NCBI RefSeq assembly: GCF_000011485.1
Contig: NC_005071.1
Coordinates: 372,001-436,000, forward strand
Reading direction: 5' to 3'
Length of the DNA stretch: 64,000 nt
Source of the DNA: Prochlorococcus marinus str. MIT 9313
Lineage (GTDB): Bacteria > Cyanobacteriota > Cyanobacteriia > PCC-6307 > Cyanobiaceae
Positions 28,293 to 36,529 of the stretch are shown here, piece by piece. Numbering within the stretch: position 1 is the first letter of the stretch; every line of letters starts with the position of its first letter. The position numbers and the translations under genes are program-made. Below the pieces are notes generated by a model. It did not search any database, was not told the DNA's origin, and saw only the letters and a list, made by a program, of their open reading frames with translations.

Positions 28293-29264
28293 ATGGCCGG
28301 AGTTACCTCAGAGGGTCACTTCGTTCTGGATCTTCCCGATACTGACGCTGCGCTAGCTCTTGCAGGCAACGGGGAACAGACCTTGCATCACCTTCAGGCC
28401 TTGACCGGGGCTTCTTTGGTGATAAGGGGGCTTCAGCTTGTGATCGGCGGCCGCCCTGCTCAATTGGAACGTGCCGCAGCAGTTGTTGAGCTGATCAGAC
28501 CACTGTGGCAAGAAGGCCAGGCTGTTTCAGCTGTTGATTTACAAGCGGCGCTCACGGCTCTTGATACCGGCCGTAGGGATGCTCATGCGGAATTGGCTGA
28601 TCAGGTGTTGGCCCGCAGTCAGCGAGGCAACCTGCTGCGGCCGAGGACATTGCGTCAGAAGGCTTATGTCGAGGCGATGGAGCGCCACGATCTCACCTTC
28701 GCTCTTGGGCCTGCAGGAACTGGTAAAACTTTTTTGGCCACAGTGTTGGCAGTGCGCATGCTCAGTGAGCGAAAGGTTGAGCGCCTGGTGTTAACTCGGC
28801 CAGCGGTTGAGGCTGGTGAAAGATTGGGCTTTCTGCCCGGTGATCTTCAGCAGAAAGTGGACCCTTATCTGCGTCCGCTTTATGACGCTCTTCACGCCCT
28901 ACTAGGAGCTGAGAAAACCACCACATTGCTGGAGAAGGGGGTGATAGAAGTGGCCCCCCTCGCTTATATGCGAGGACGCACCTTGGAAGAGGCTTTTGTG
29001 ATCCTCGATGAGGCTCAGAACACAACGCCGGCTCAGATGCGCATGGTGCTTACTCGGCTTGGGGAGCGTTCGCGTATGGTTGTCACGGGTGACACCACCC
29101 AGGTGGATCTGCCACCGGGCCAGCTCAGCGGCCTTGTGGATGCTGCTGAGGTGCTCGCTGATATCAACGGTGTCGCTGTCTGTCGCCTCACCTCTGCAGA
29201 TGTGGTGCGTCATCCGCTTGTGCAACGGGTTGTGGATGCTTATGCGCGCCGAGATCAACGATAG
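28293..29264 (+). CDS. phoH: PhoH-like ATPase
   Basis: 323 residues, starting eight bases after rpsP. An N-terminal region of about 110 residues resembles the small KH-like domain of PhoH proteins (TGASLVIRGLQLVIGG). The P-loop ATPase domain has GPAGTGKT at about 139-146, the Walker B motif FVILDEAQNTTPAQM, and GDTTQVDLP. PhoH proteins are linked to RNA metabolism and phosphate stress, but the reaction is not settled. Confidence 0.93.
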   Translation: MAGVTSEGHFVLDLPDTDAALALAGNGEQTLHHLQALTGASLVIRGLQLVIGGRPAQLERAAAVVELIRPLWQEGQAVSAVDLQAALTALDTGRRDAHAELADQVLARSQRGNLLRPRTLRQKAYVEAMERHDLTFALGPAGTGKTFLATVLAVRMLSERKVERLVLTRPAVEAGERLGFLPGDLQQKVDPYLRPLYDALHALLGAEKTTTLLEKGVIEVAPLAYMRGRTLEEAFVILDEAQNTTPAQMRMVLTRLGERSRMVVTGDTTQVDLPPGQLSGLVDAAEVLADINGVAVCRLTSADVVRHPLVQRVVDAYARRDQR

Positions 29265-29340
29265 GGAGACCCGCACTCAACAAACTCAGCAAACTTTTTT
29301 TTTGATGGCAAAGTAAAGGGGTTACATGATCTGGTGAGCC

Positions 29341-30081
29341 ATGCCGGCAAGCAGCAATTTCCAGGAGGCCATTCGCGAGGCGCAATCCAGCGCCTTGGTT
29401 GGCCCCAATGTCGTTAACAAGGCCCTGCCCTATGTGGGTGGTGGCATGGTGCTCACCGCCGGTGGCGTGTTGGGAGGGATCGCCACTGTTCAATCCATGG
29501 GTTGGCAAGCGTTCCAGCCCTTGTCGCTGATTGCGATCATCCCTTGGTTCATCCTTTTCTTTGTTGCTCAGAATGCAGCAAAAAAAGGCAATAACGCCAC
29601 CGCTCTTCCCCTGCTAGCCACCTTCAGCCTGTTGACGGGTTTCACCCTCACTGGTTTGGTTCTTCAGGCTGTTGCCGTAGCTGGTGCGGCCTCTATCGGT
29701 ATCGCCGCTTTGGCGACTGGGCTCACCTTTGCGATTGCCTCGGTTGTTGGTAGGCGCATGAGCGACAGCGTCGGTCAGGCCCTCTCTGGTGTGGTTGGCC
29801 TTGGTCTGATCGGCCTGATCATCGCCATGGTTGTGCAACTGATTGGCAGCATTTTTGCTCCGCAGGTTTTCGCGATCGGCACCTTTGAATTGATGATCGC
29901 CGGGTTTGGCACCGTGCTCTTTGTAGGTATGGCGTTCGTGGACTTCTACACGATGCCTCGCACCTACACGGATGATCAGTACCTTTCAGGTGCTTTAGGG
30001 ATGTATCTCACCTACATCAATCTTTTCATCTTCATTTTACGTCTAATCATTGCTATTCAAGGTGGCGGTCGACGTAACTGA
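29341..30081 (+). CDS. Bax inhibitor-1 (YccA/TMBIM) family membrane protein
   Basis: 246 residues with about seven hydrophobic helices. Features of the family are the short N-terminal cytosolic part, the segment FVDFYTMPRTY preceding the last helix region, and a basic C-terminal end (GGGRRN). Relatives act as membrane ion (Ca2+ or proton) leak channels or protease modulators. A strong intrinsic terminator follows the stop codon after 21 bases, so the ffh-phoH region ends here. Confidence 0.85.
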   Translation: MPASSNFQEAIREAQSSALVGPNVVNKALPYVGGGMVLTAGGVLGGIATVQSMGWQAFQPLSLIAIIPWFILFFVAQNAAKKGNNATALPLLATFSLLTGFTLTGLVLQAVAVAGAASIGIAALATGLTFAIASVVGRRMSDSVGQALSGVVGLGLIGLIIAMVVQLIGSIFAPQVFAIGTFELMIAGFGTVLFVGMAFVDFYTMPRTYTDDQYLSGALGMYLTYINLFIFILRLIIAIQGGGRRN

Positions 30082-30102
30082 ACTCAGAAAGAAAACTGCT
30101 TC

Positions 30103-30128
30103 AGCCCCGCCTATGCGGGGCTTTTTTT
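30103..30128 (+). terminator. Intrinsic terminator after the Bax-inhibitor-like gene
   Basis: AGCCCCGC, loop CTAT, GCGGGGCT, followed directly by seven T residues. The perfect 8-bp GC-rich stem with a T-run is a textbook rho-independent terminator. Confidence 0.95.
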
Positions 30129-30214
30129 GTTTCTTGATTCAGTTGAGATCTGTTGCGCTACTGGTTGAAGGCTCTTAAATCAGGGTTGCATTGCAGTTAG
30201 CAAATAAGCAGCTT

Positions 30215-30714
30215 TTGGACTCCTCTAATCAGCTTTCTGATCAGAGAAATAAGAGACGACATTTACGTTTCATTCTTCAGATCGCAATTTCAGCAGCCTT
30301 AGGCGGGTTCTCTTTGGCTACGACACGGCAGTGATCAATGGAGCTGTCGGTGCGATCGGTACCGCCTTCACCGTCTCCAAGGAAACCCTCGGCTTTGCTG
30401 TGGCCTCAGCTTTGTTGGGTTCCGCATTGGGCGCGTTCAAGATGTTCCCAACACCTATGCCCGGGGTTGGGTCGGCAAAGGTCTGTTCTGCAATTGCCCT
30501 CACGATGCCGTTGTGATTGGATTGGCCAATGCCAACTGGAGCCGAGACATTCCCGATGGACCGATTTGGGAATCAGCCCTGGAATTGGGTTATCAGTTCA
30601 TGCTCGGCAGCAATGTCTCGATTCAGCCGGGGGCAATACATCTTCAATCCGATGGGCAAGGGTGATGTGGATGATCCATTGGTGCTCAGTCTGCAGATGA
30701 GCTTCTCCTTCTGA
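30215..30714 (+). pseudogene. Composite pseudogene: sugar-porter N-terminus joined to OprB-type porin C-terminus
   Basis: From TTG 30215 one frame gives a basic leader and FILQIAISAALGGF; after a one-base frameshift near 30310 the next frame gives LFGYDTAVINGAVGAI and ASALLGSALGAF, the first two helices of an MFS sugar-porter (GlcP/GlcH-like glucose transporter). At about 30440 the similarity stops and another frame begins: VPNTYARGWVGKGLFCN, ESALELGYQFMLGSNVSIQPG, then, after a frameshift in a G-run at 30629-30633, QYIFNPMGKG and the terminal LVLSLQMSFSF, which is the last strands of a carbohydrate-selective porin ending in Phe. One deletion fused two adjacent sugar-uptake genes; two frameshifts show further decay. 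Confidence 0.8.
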
Positions 30715-30735
30715 TTGGTGAATTGGCTCTCAGCG

Positions 30736-30900
30736 ATGGCGGCTTCAACACGTCAGCATCGCCTTGATTTGCGCCAGATCAAACGGGATGACGATTTCTA
30801 TACCGATCAATTTTCGATCACGACGGCTACGGCGACTGCCCTGATCATGATCGGAGCAGTTGCCTTGGTGTTGCTCATTCAAGGCGCTCAGACCGGCTGA
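30736..30900 (+). CDS. Small single-helix membrane protein, 54 aa
   Basis: ATG 30736 (an upstream GTG at 30715 is in frame). A charged N-terminal part of 30 residues with RQIKRDDDFYTDQF is followed by one membrane helix (TATALIMIGAVALVLLIQ) and a short end. Clear amphipathic layout and an undisturbed frame argue for a real gene. The family is not recognised; small proteins of this kind often sit next to photosynthetic or transport complexes. Confidence 0.55.
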   Translation: MAASTRQHRLDLRQIKRDDDFYTDQFSITTATATALIMIGAVALVLLIQGAQTG

Positions 30901-30953
30901 ATTTGTTCGTTCTTATGGCTTCTCTTTTGTCCCTTTAAGACACAACTGTATTG

Positions 30954-31808
30954 ATGAACGTACTGATTCCTGGAGCACTATTGCTGATCATGTTCGCGCT
31001 AGGGCTCAACTTGCGCGACAACCACTTTGATTTGATCCGAAACCGCTCAGCCTTGTTGCTGCGCGTTTTGCTGGGCACCTGCGTGCTGGTGCCGTTGGTG
31101 GCGATGATCATTCTCTGGCTTGCGCTCAGCTTTGAGTTATCTCAGCCTGCGAGATTGTCGATTGCTCTGATGGCGGTTTGCCCAAGTGCTCCGCTCACAC
31201 TGCGCAAAGCGGGAAAAGCAGGCGGCAATGCTCAGATGGCTGTCTACTTGCAGATGGCTGCGGCGATTGCGGCGATTCTTTCAATTCCTCTGATGGCTGA
31301 GTTGTTCACGACTGTCTTTAAAGGGCAAGGTTGGGAGATCAGACCTATGCACGTGGCGATGAATGTGGGCCAGGTTCAGATCCTGCCGTTGTTGTTAGGT
31401 CTGTTTCTCCGCCGCTGGTTACCAGCTTGGGCCGAACATGCTGAGCCGTTCTTCAACAAGCTTGCCAATTTGCTGCTGCTGCTGCTCCTGGTGGTGATTG
31501 TTGTTAAGGCCTTTCCCTTACTCATTCCTTTTGCCAGCAAGAACCTGCTGGCGCTGGCATTGATGGCCGTCATGGTGATCGCATCGTTGCTGATCGGTTA
31601 TCTGCTAGCGGGGCCGGACCCCAAAGAGCGAACCACTGTTTCACTGGTGATCTCCATGCGAAATCCAGGCTTGGCACTCTTGTTTGCCCAGATCAATGCT
31701 CCACAGATGCTTGAACTCAAACTATCGATCCTGACCTATTTAGTACTCACAATTATTTTTTCGATTCCTTTCTTGAATTGGCGCAAGCGGTTGGCGATGG
31801 GAACTTGA
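30954..31808 (+). CDS. BASS-family (bile acid:Na+ symporter-like) transporter
   Basis: 284 residues with about nine hydrophobic helices. The BASS/arsenical-permease-like fold is suggested by MFALGLNLR near the start, the CPSAPLTLRKAGKAGGNA segment in the first half and SMRNPGLALLFA in the second half, where the two Na+-binding crossing helices lie. Substrate unknown; cyanobacterial and plastid relatives carry pyruvate or other organic acids. A 12-bp tandem repeat lies after the gene. Confidence 0.75.
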   Translation: MNVLIPGALLLIMFALGLNLRDNHFDLIRNRSALLLRVLLGTCVLVPLVAMIILWLALSFELSQPARLSIALMAVCPSAPLTLRKAGKAGGNAQMAVYLQMAAAIAAILSIPLMAELFTTVFKGQGWEIRPMHVAMNVGQVQILPLLLGLFLRRWLPAWAEHAEPFFNKLANLLLLLLLVVIVVKAFPLLIPFASKNLLALALMAVMVIASLLIGYLLAGPDPKERTTVSLVISMRNPGLALLFAQINAPQMLELKLSILTYLVLTIIFSIPFLNWRKRLAMGT

Positions 31809-31877
31809 GCTGTTTCTTTTGTTTCCACTTTTAACTTCCACTGTTTGCTATCAAGCTGAACTCAACCTGAGTACTAG

Positions 31878-31925
31878 ATCAATAGACAAATCAATAGACA
31901 AATCAATAGACAAATCAATAGACAA
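31878..31925. repeat. Four perfect 12-bp tandem repeats
   Basis: ATCAATAGACAA occurs four times in tandem, followed by a partial fifth copy (ATCAACAGG). It lies between the convergent ends of the BASS transporter and the 173-residue hypothetical. The perfect copies point to recent slippage; no function visible. Confidence 0.9.
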
Positions 31926-31962
31926 ATCAACAGGCCAGTCAATTAGCCATTGCTTAAGCCAT

Positions 31963-32484
31963 TCATGTTTCTGCGATGGCCTCGATTGAGGCTGTAATGG
32001 CTTGCTTCTGCTCGTCGTCATAACCCCAGCGATTGAGAAAAGCGACATCTTCTCCACGGGTGTGCTCAACAGCCTCAAGCAGTTGTTCCAGTCTTGTTTT
32101 GACGGACTTAGGTTCGAGCAGACGCAGCAGTTCAGTGCAGCGAGATGTCACTTTCTTCGATCCAGCCTGCTGTGCCATATCGCCTGTGCGTTGATGGTGC
32201 ATGGCCATCGCCGTGCTCATCGCTAGGTTGCGGACGGTCAGGTCAACGACACCTTCTCCAGCAGCCCTTAATTGCATCACCAGGGCTTCGGGTAGGCGAT
32301 CCATCAGTGGGGAATCCCCTGCCAGGCTCACTACAAAGAATCCACGGGCGCCATCACGACTGGCTACCAATTCCGCGACCCGGTCGGCGAGTACTTCATC
32401 GCTGAGTTCGCCCTCTTCCCATAGCCTCAGCCACTGAGCGGTGATTTCAATCGCTTGTTCAAAGCTTGGCGCTGGGGTGCTCAT
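31963..32484 (-). CDS. Conserved hypothetical protein, 173 aa
   Basis: A soluble, mostly helical protein without signal peptide (MSTPAPSFEQAIEITAQWL; ELSDEVLADRVAELVAS; ARGFFVVSLAGDSPLMDRLP). I recognise it only as a hypothetical of the type conserved in cyanobacteria and give no function. It is divergent from era, whose start codon is about 50 bases away, so the two may share a regulatory region. Confidence 0.75.
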   Translation of the reverse strand: MSTPAPSFEQAIEITAQWLRLWEEGELSDEVLADRVAELVASRDGARGFFVVSLAGDSPLMDRLPEALVMQLRAAGEGVVDLTVRNLAMSTAMAMHHQRTGDMAQQAGSKKVTSRCTELLRLLEPKSVKTRLEQLLEAVEHTRGEDVAFLNRWGYDDEQKQAITASIEAIAET

Positions 32485-32535
32485 GGATGTTATGCATGCT
32501 TTCAGTCAGGCTATGGGGCCACATTGAGCCAGGTC

Positions 32536-33486
32536 ATGTCACCTGACGCCATGGAGTCTCTCCCTGAGGGATATCGTTCCGGTTTTGTTGCATTAATTGG
32601 CAGGCCCAATGTGGGCAAATCCACCTTGGTGAATCAGTTGGTGGGAGAGAAGGTGGCGATTACTTCTCCTGTGGCGCAGACCACGCGCAATCGGCTGCGA
32701 GCCATCGTCACCACCTCCGAGGCTCAGATGGTGCTAGTGGACACCCCTGGAATTCACAAACCTCACCATTTGCTTGGTGAACGGCTGGTGCAAAGCGCCC
32801 GTGCAGCCATTGGTGAGGTTGACCTGGTGTTGCTTCTGCTTGAGGGCTGTGAATCGCCCGGTTGTGGCGATGCTTTTATCGTGGAGCTGCTACGCCAGCA
32901 GGATCTGCCGGTGTTAGTTGCTCTTAATAAGTGGGATCGTGTTGCCGAGCAGCAACAAGACCCGGCGGAGGAGGCTTATCGGCAGCTGTTGGCAGACTCT
33001 GCTTGGCCGCTCATACGTTGCAGTGCGATTAGTGGTGAGGGATGCAATGGTCTTGTAGAAGCTTTAGTGGGGCACCTGCCACTAGGCCCCCAGCTCTATC
33101 CAGCGGAGATGGTGTGTGATCAGCCGGAGCGGGTGCTGCTGGCTGAACTGATTCGCGAGCAGGTGCTGATGCATACCCGTGAGGAGGTGCCCCATAGCGT
33201 GGCGGTGAGCATTGATCGGGTTGAAGAGATGCCTGTTGCCAATGGACGGCCTGGTCGACAGGGGAGGACGGCTGTGTTGGCTACCGTGCTGGTGGAACGC
33301 AAGAGCCAGAAGGGGATCCTGATCGGCAAGGGAGGCTCGATGTTGAAGACCATTGGTCAGGGAGCGCGCTTGCAGATGCAGACCTTGATCGATGGCCCTG
33401 TCTACCTAGAACTGTTTGTGAAGGTGGTGCCTGATTGGCGCTCTAAGCCAGCGCGATTGGCGGAGCTTGGTTATGAGGGCAAGTGA
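32536..33486 (+). CDS. era: GTPase Era
   Basis: 316 residues from ATG 32536; ATG 32551 is an alternative, and the frame stays open to 32455. Era binds GTP and the 3' end of 16S rRNA during 30S assembly. Seen are G1 GRPNVGKS (22-29), G2 TTRNR, G3 DTPGIHK, G4 NKWD and, at the end, the KH domain with the GxxG loop IGKGGSMLKTIG. Length is standard. Confidence 0.96.
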   Translation: MSPDAMESLPEGYRSGFVALIGRPNVGKSTLVNQLVGEKVAITSPVAQTTRNRLRAIVTTSEAQMVLVDTPGIHKPHHLLGERLVQSARAAIGEVDLVLLLLEGCESPGCGDAFIVELLRQQDLPVLVALNKWDRVAEQQQDPAEEAYRQLLADSAWPLIRCSAISGEGCNGLVEALVGHLPLGPQLYPAEMVCDQPERVLLAELIREQVLMHTREEVPHSVAVSIDRVEEMPVANGRPGRQGRTAVLATVLVERKSQKGILIGKGGSMLKTIGQGARLQMQTLIDGPVYLELFVKVVPDWRSKPARLAELGYEGK

Positions 33487-33663
33487 TTATTGCCTGTTTC
33501 AAATGGGCGACTGAGAGGATTGATGAATGCTTGATCATCCAAACCCCTTTTTTAAGTCTTTTGGGCTGAAGTTATTTCTTCAGGGATGCTCTGATCAGCG
33601 GATGAGCTTGCACAGCGTCTGTACGCAGATCCTTTGGTTCTCCCATTTAGCGGCCTGAAGGTG

Positions 33664-34896
33664 ATGGCTCCTTTTCGCCTCGATGTAGTGACTTTGGTGC
33701 CACAGGCATTTACGCCTCTTGGTGAACTCGGGGTAATTGGTCGTGCTTTTGCCTCTGGCATCGCTGTCTTGCACACCCATAATCCTCGCGATTACACCAC
33801 GGATCGCTACCACAAGGTTGATGATCAGCCCTATGGCGGTGGTGCTGGCATGGTGCTTAAGCCAGAACCAGTCTTTGCTGCTGTTGAGGCGATTCCTGTT
33901 CAGGCGCGACGGCGGGTGCTGCTTCTGACTCCTCAGGGAAAACCTCTATGCCAGAAGGATTTGCATCGTTGGGTAGAGGACCACGATCAGCTTGTGCTGA
34001 TCTGCGGTCATTACGAAGGTTTTGATGAGCGGATTAGAGGTTTGGCAGATGAGGAGGTGTCTGTAGGGGATTTTGTGCTCACCGGTGGTGAGCTGCCAGC
34101 CATGACGGTGATCAATGGGGTGGTGAGGTTGTTACCGGGAACTGTTGGAACGGCAGAGTCGTTGCAGGATGAGAGTCATAGCGATGTTCTCCTCGAGCAT
34201 CCTCACTACACAAGGCCAGCGAATTTTCGCGGCATGGTTGTTCCAGATGTGTTGCGCAGTGGTGATCATGGTGCGATTGCTCTGTGGCGACAGCAACAGC
34301 GGCAGCTGCGTACGCAGATGCGTCGTCCGGATCTCTATGTTCGCTGGTCTGATCAGCAACAATCGTCAACACTGACAATGGAGTCCCATGGTTCTACCTC
34401 CATGCAGTTTCGTATCGGCAACGGGTATGACATTCATCGCTTAGTGCCCGGCCGCCCCTTGATTCTTGGTGGCGTGACACTTGATCATCCCGATGGGTTG
34501 GGGCTCGATGGTCACAGCGATGCTGATGTTCTTGTTCATGCGCTGATGGATGCCTTGCTTGGGGCTCTTGCTTTAGGCGATATCGGTAAATATTTTCCGC
34601 CGGATGATCCCCGCTGGAAAGGGGCCGATAGCTTGATGCTGCTTGAGCAGGTTGTGGCTCTGGTACGAGATCGCGGCTGGCAGATTTTGAATGTGGATGC
34701 TGTGGTGGTGGCTGAGCGTCCCAAGCTCAAGCCTCACATCAATGCGATGCGCAGCAACCTGGCACAACGGTTGGGGGTGGAATTGGATGCCGTGGGTGTG
34801 AAGGCCACCACCAATGAAGGGCTTGGACCGGAAGGTCGAGAGGAGGGGATGAGTAGTCAGGCAGTCGCACTGTTGCAGCAGATAGGCCTGACATGA
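33664..34896 (+). CDS. trmD-ispF: TrmD-IspF fusion: tRNA (guanine-37-N1)-methyltransferase and MECDP synthase
   Basis: One frame of 410 residues without internal stop from ATG 33664. Residues 1-232 are Trm[27 protein letters not shown] and [13 protein letters not shown] of the SPOUT knot that methylates G37 of tRNA. A Ser/Gln-rich linker of about 20 residues ([15 protein letters not shown]) leads to IspF from residue 247: GYDIHRL and [10 protein letters not shown] carry the zinc ligands, and [12 protein letters not shown] is the substrate/CDP loop of the isoprenoid (MEP) pathway enzyme. Internal ATGs at 34378 and 34402 could also start free IspF. Two full enzymes are intact; that they form one polypeptide is what the sequence shows, not a proven product. 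Confidence 0.9.
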   Translation: MAPFRLDVVTLVPQAFTPLGELGVIGRAFASGIAVLHTHNPRDYTTDRYHKVDDQPYGGGAGMVLKPEPVFAAVEAIPVQARRRVLLLTPQGKPLCQKDLHRWVEDHDQLVLICGHYEGFDERIRGLADEEVSVGDFVLTGGELPAMTVINGVVRLLPGTVGTAESLQDESHSDVLLEHPHYTRPANFRGMVVPDVLRSGDHGAIALWRQQQRQLRTQMRRPDLYVRWSDQQQSSTLTMESHGSTSMQFRIGNGYDIHRLVPGRPLILGGVTLDHPDGLGLDGHSDADVLVHALMDALLGALALGDIGKYFPPDDPRWKGADSLMLLEQVVALVRDRGWQILNVDAVVVAERPKLKPHINAMRSNLAQRLGVELDAVGVKATTNEGLGPEGREEGMSSQAVALLQQIGLT

Positions 34897-35327
34897 ATTG
34901 CAGAAGCTTGTCTAGGTTGATTTCCTTTGTTCTTAGCTTTCTAGTGATGTTGTCCGGTCATCCTGATGTCGCGATTGCCGCTCGTCATGATCCTGATGGC
35001 GGCGATGACGTTGCTGTCGTCGAGCATCTGCGCATCAAGGTGCCGGCCCATGCACGGGAGGCTTGGCTCAAAGCTGAGCAGGGCAGTTGGGAACCCTGGC
35101 TCGCGAAGCAGAGTGGCTATCTGGGGCGGGATATTTTTTGGGACGCTGAACAGGAGGAGGGCATCTTGCTGATTCGTTGGGCCAGCAGAGAACAGTGGAA
35201 ATCGATTCCACAGGCTGAGGTGGATGTGGTGCAGGCACGCTTTGAACAGCTGGCCCGTGAGGCCACAGGTCAGGCCAGTAGTCATCCTTTCTTGCTGCAA
35301 TTTGAAGGCGAATTGGTGCCTCAGTGA
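34893..35327 (+). CDS. TIGR03792-like exported cyanobacterial protein
   Basis: 144 residues, start ATG overlapping the ispF stop by four bases (ATGA). A signal peptide covers 1-29 ([16 protein letters not shown], cleavage AIA). The mature part, [54 protein letters not shown], matches the uncharacterised cyanobacterial family with a ferredoxin-like (monooxygenase-type) fold. Function unknown. larB starts within its last codons. Confidence 0.82.
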   Translation: MNCRSLSRLISFVLSFLVMLSGHPDVAIAARHDPDGGDDVAVVEHLRIKVPAHAREAWLKAEQGSWEPWLAKQSGYLGRDIFWDAEQEEGILLIRWASREQWKSIPQAEVDVVQARFEQLAREATGQASSHPFLLQFEGELVPQ

Positions 35328-36007
35328 CTGAGCCGCAGGTACGGCTGGATCTACAGCGGCGGCAGCGGCTTGGCATGGTGGAGGCGATCTTTGGTGAACA
35401 CAAGACCAGTGAACAGATCGCAGCATGTCTGAGTCGTCTTGAGGCTGCGGGTGAACTGGCCTTGGTTACGCGGGTTGATCAAGCCAAGGCGGCGGCCGTG
35501 GCAGATCTGCTTAGCAATGTGCAGTTTCATGCTCAGGCTCGTTGCCTCACACTCGGAGATCCGGCGATCTTGCTGCCTGCACTTGGTGAGGTCGTGGTGC
35601 TTAGTGGTGGTAGCAGTGATTTGCCTATAGCGGCGGAAGCTGCTTTGGCGTTGCGTTGGCATGGCATCCAGAGTGAACTCTTGCTGGATGTGGGTGTTGC
35701 TGGTTTGCAAAGGCTTCTCGATCAGTTGGTACGGCTGCAACGAGCCAAGGTACTGATTGCCTGCGCAGGCATGGAGGGTTCCCTGCCGACTGTGTTGACA
35801 GGGCTTGTGCCACAGCCTGTGATTGGTGTTCCCGTGTCAGTGGGTTATGGGGTCAGTGCAGGAGGCCGTACAGCCCTTGAGGGAATGCTCGCCAGTTGTG
35901 CACCTGGTCTGGTGGTGGTGAATATTGATAATGGCTATGGAGCTGCTATGGCGGCACTGCGCATCCTTAAAGCAGCCATCACAGGCGAAGTAGCTGTCAA
36001 TCAATAA
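35324..36007 (+). CDS. larB: LarB-type nickel-pincer cofactor synthase (PurE-related)
   Basis: 227 residues, GTG start overlapping the previous stop by four bases. The C-terminal 150 residues are PurE-like: LSGGSSDLPIAAEA is the counterpart of the PurE SGSxSD loop, with VLIACAGMEGSLPTVLTGL and the GVSAGGRTALEGML segment. LarB carboxylates nicotinic acid adenine dinucleotide in making the nickel-pincer cofactor of lactate racemase. No larC, larE or larA lies in this window, so in this organism the role may differ. Relatives are sometimes annotated AIR carboxylase. Confidence 0.82.
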   Translation: MTEPQVRLDLQRRQRLGMVEAIFGEHKTSEQIAACLSRLEAAGELALVTRVDQAKAAAVADLLSNVQFHAQARCLTLGDPAILLPALGEVVVLSGGSSDLPIAAEAALALRWHGIQSELLLDVGVAGLQRLLDQLVRLQRAKVLIACAGMEGSLPTVLTGLVPQPVIGVPVSVGYGVSAGGRTALEGMLASCAPGLVVVNIDNGYGAAMAALRILKAAITGEVAVNQ

Positions 36008-36168
36008 TCTGGATCGTGAGACAGCAACTGGTGAGAATCCTGGGGGCTGAGTTCAAGTAGCTGTTCAACCCAGAGCTTCATTGATCGTGGCAAGCGATTC
36101 TGTTCATAGCGCATTAGGGCTTCTGCCAAAACTGTTGTATTCACCCAATGCAACGAACGTGAACCCAT
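36001..36168 (-). CDS. Possible small protein, 55 aa
   Basis: ATG 36168 opens MGSRSLHWVNTTVLAEAL and runs with protein-like composition (RYEQNRLPRSMKLWVEQLLEL) to a TGA inside the end of larB, overlapping it by seven bases. The frame is open for 11 more codons upstream without a start. It is soluble and helical; family unknown. It may be an independent small gene or the last third of the decayed gene immediately upstream (36234-36471). Confidence 0.45.
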   Translation of the reverse strand: MGSRSLHWVNTTVLAEALMRYEQNRLPRSMKLWVEQLLELSPQDSHQLLSHDPDY

Positions 36169-36233
36169 GCATTTTTCTTGATTGAGCGAACGATGGGGTA
36201 CCTAATTGAATCGCGCAAGGGTAGTGCCGGGAT

Positions 36234-36471
36234 TCACTCTGTTTCTTCGTATTTGGCACCAAGTCGCCATAGTTCATTGCTGTGACTTGGCAATTCAACA
36301 TCACGCAAACGGCGAACTAGTTCAAATAGATCACCACGAGCCAATTCACCATTGGTTTGCCATTCCATTGCACGGGGGTCAGGTCGGGACGCGGCAGACA
36401 AGGTGGGTGCGGGAATGTGTTCGAATCAAGGTATCAATACTTAGGCCTTGTGTTTGGTTCATGACGGTCAT
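36234..36471 (-). pseudogene. Frameshifted small gene, unknown family
   Basis: ATG 36471 or 36462 opens MNQTQGLSIDTLIRTH and closes out of frame. One base shift near 36410 gives a second frame, HIPAPTLSAASRPDPRAMEW, NGELARGDLFELVRRLRDV, ELPSHSNELWRLGAKYEETE, ending at TGA 36234. Joined, the product would be about 77 residues, soluble and charged. The join is inference from composition on one strand; no family recognised. Confidence 0.45.
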
Positions 36472-36529
36472 TCTTTGTGGAAGATTTTGTGAAGACCTGC
36501 ATTTGGGTCTTCTTGATCGGGGTATGCAA

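Noticed and set aside
32455-32535. Upstream extension of Era
   Set aside because: The extra 27 residues are not part of the Era fold and overlap the divergent hypothetical gene; ATG 32536 or 32551 fits the usual length.
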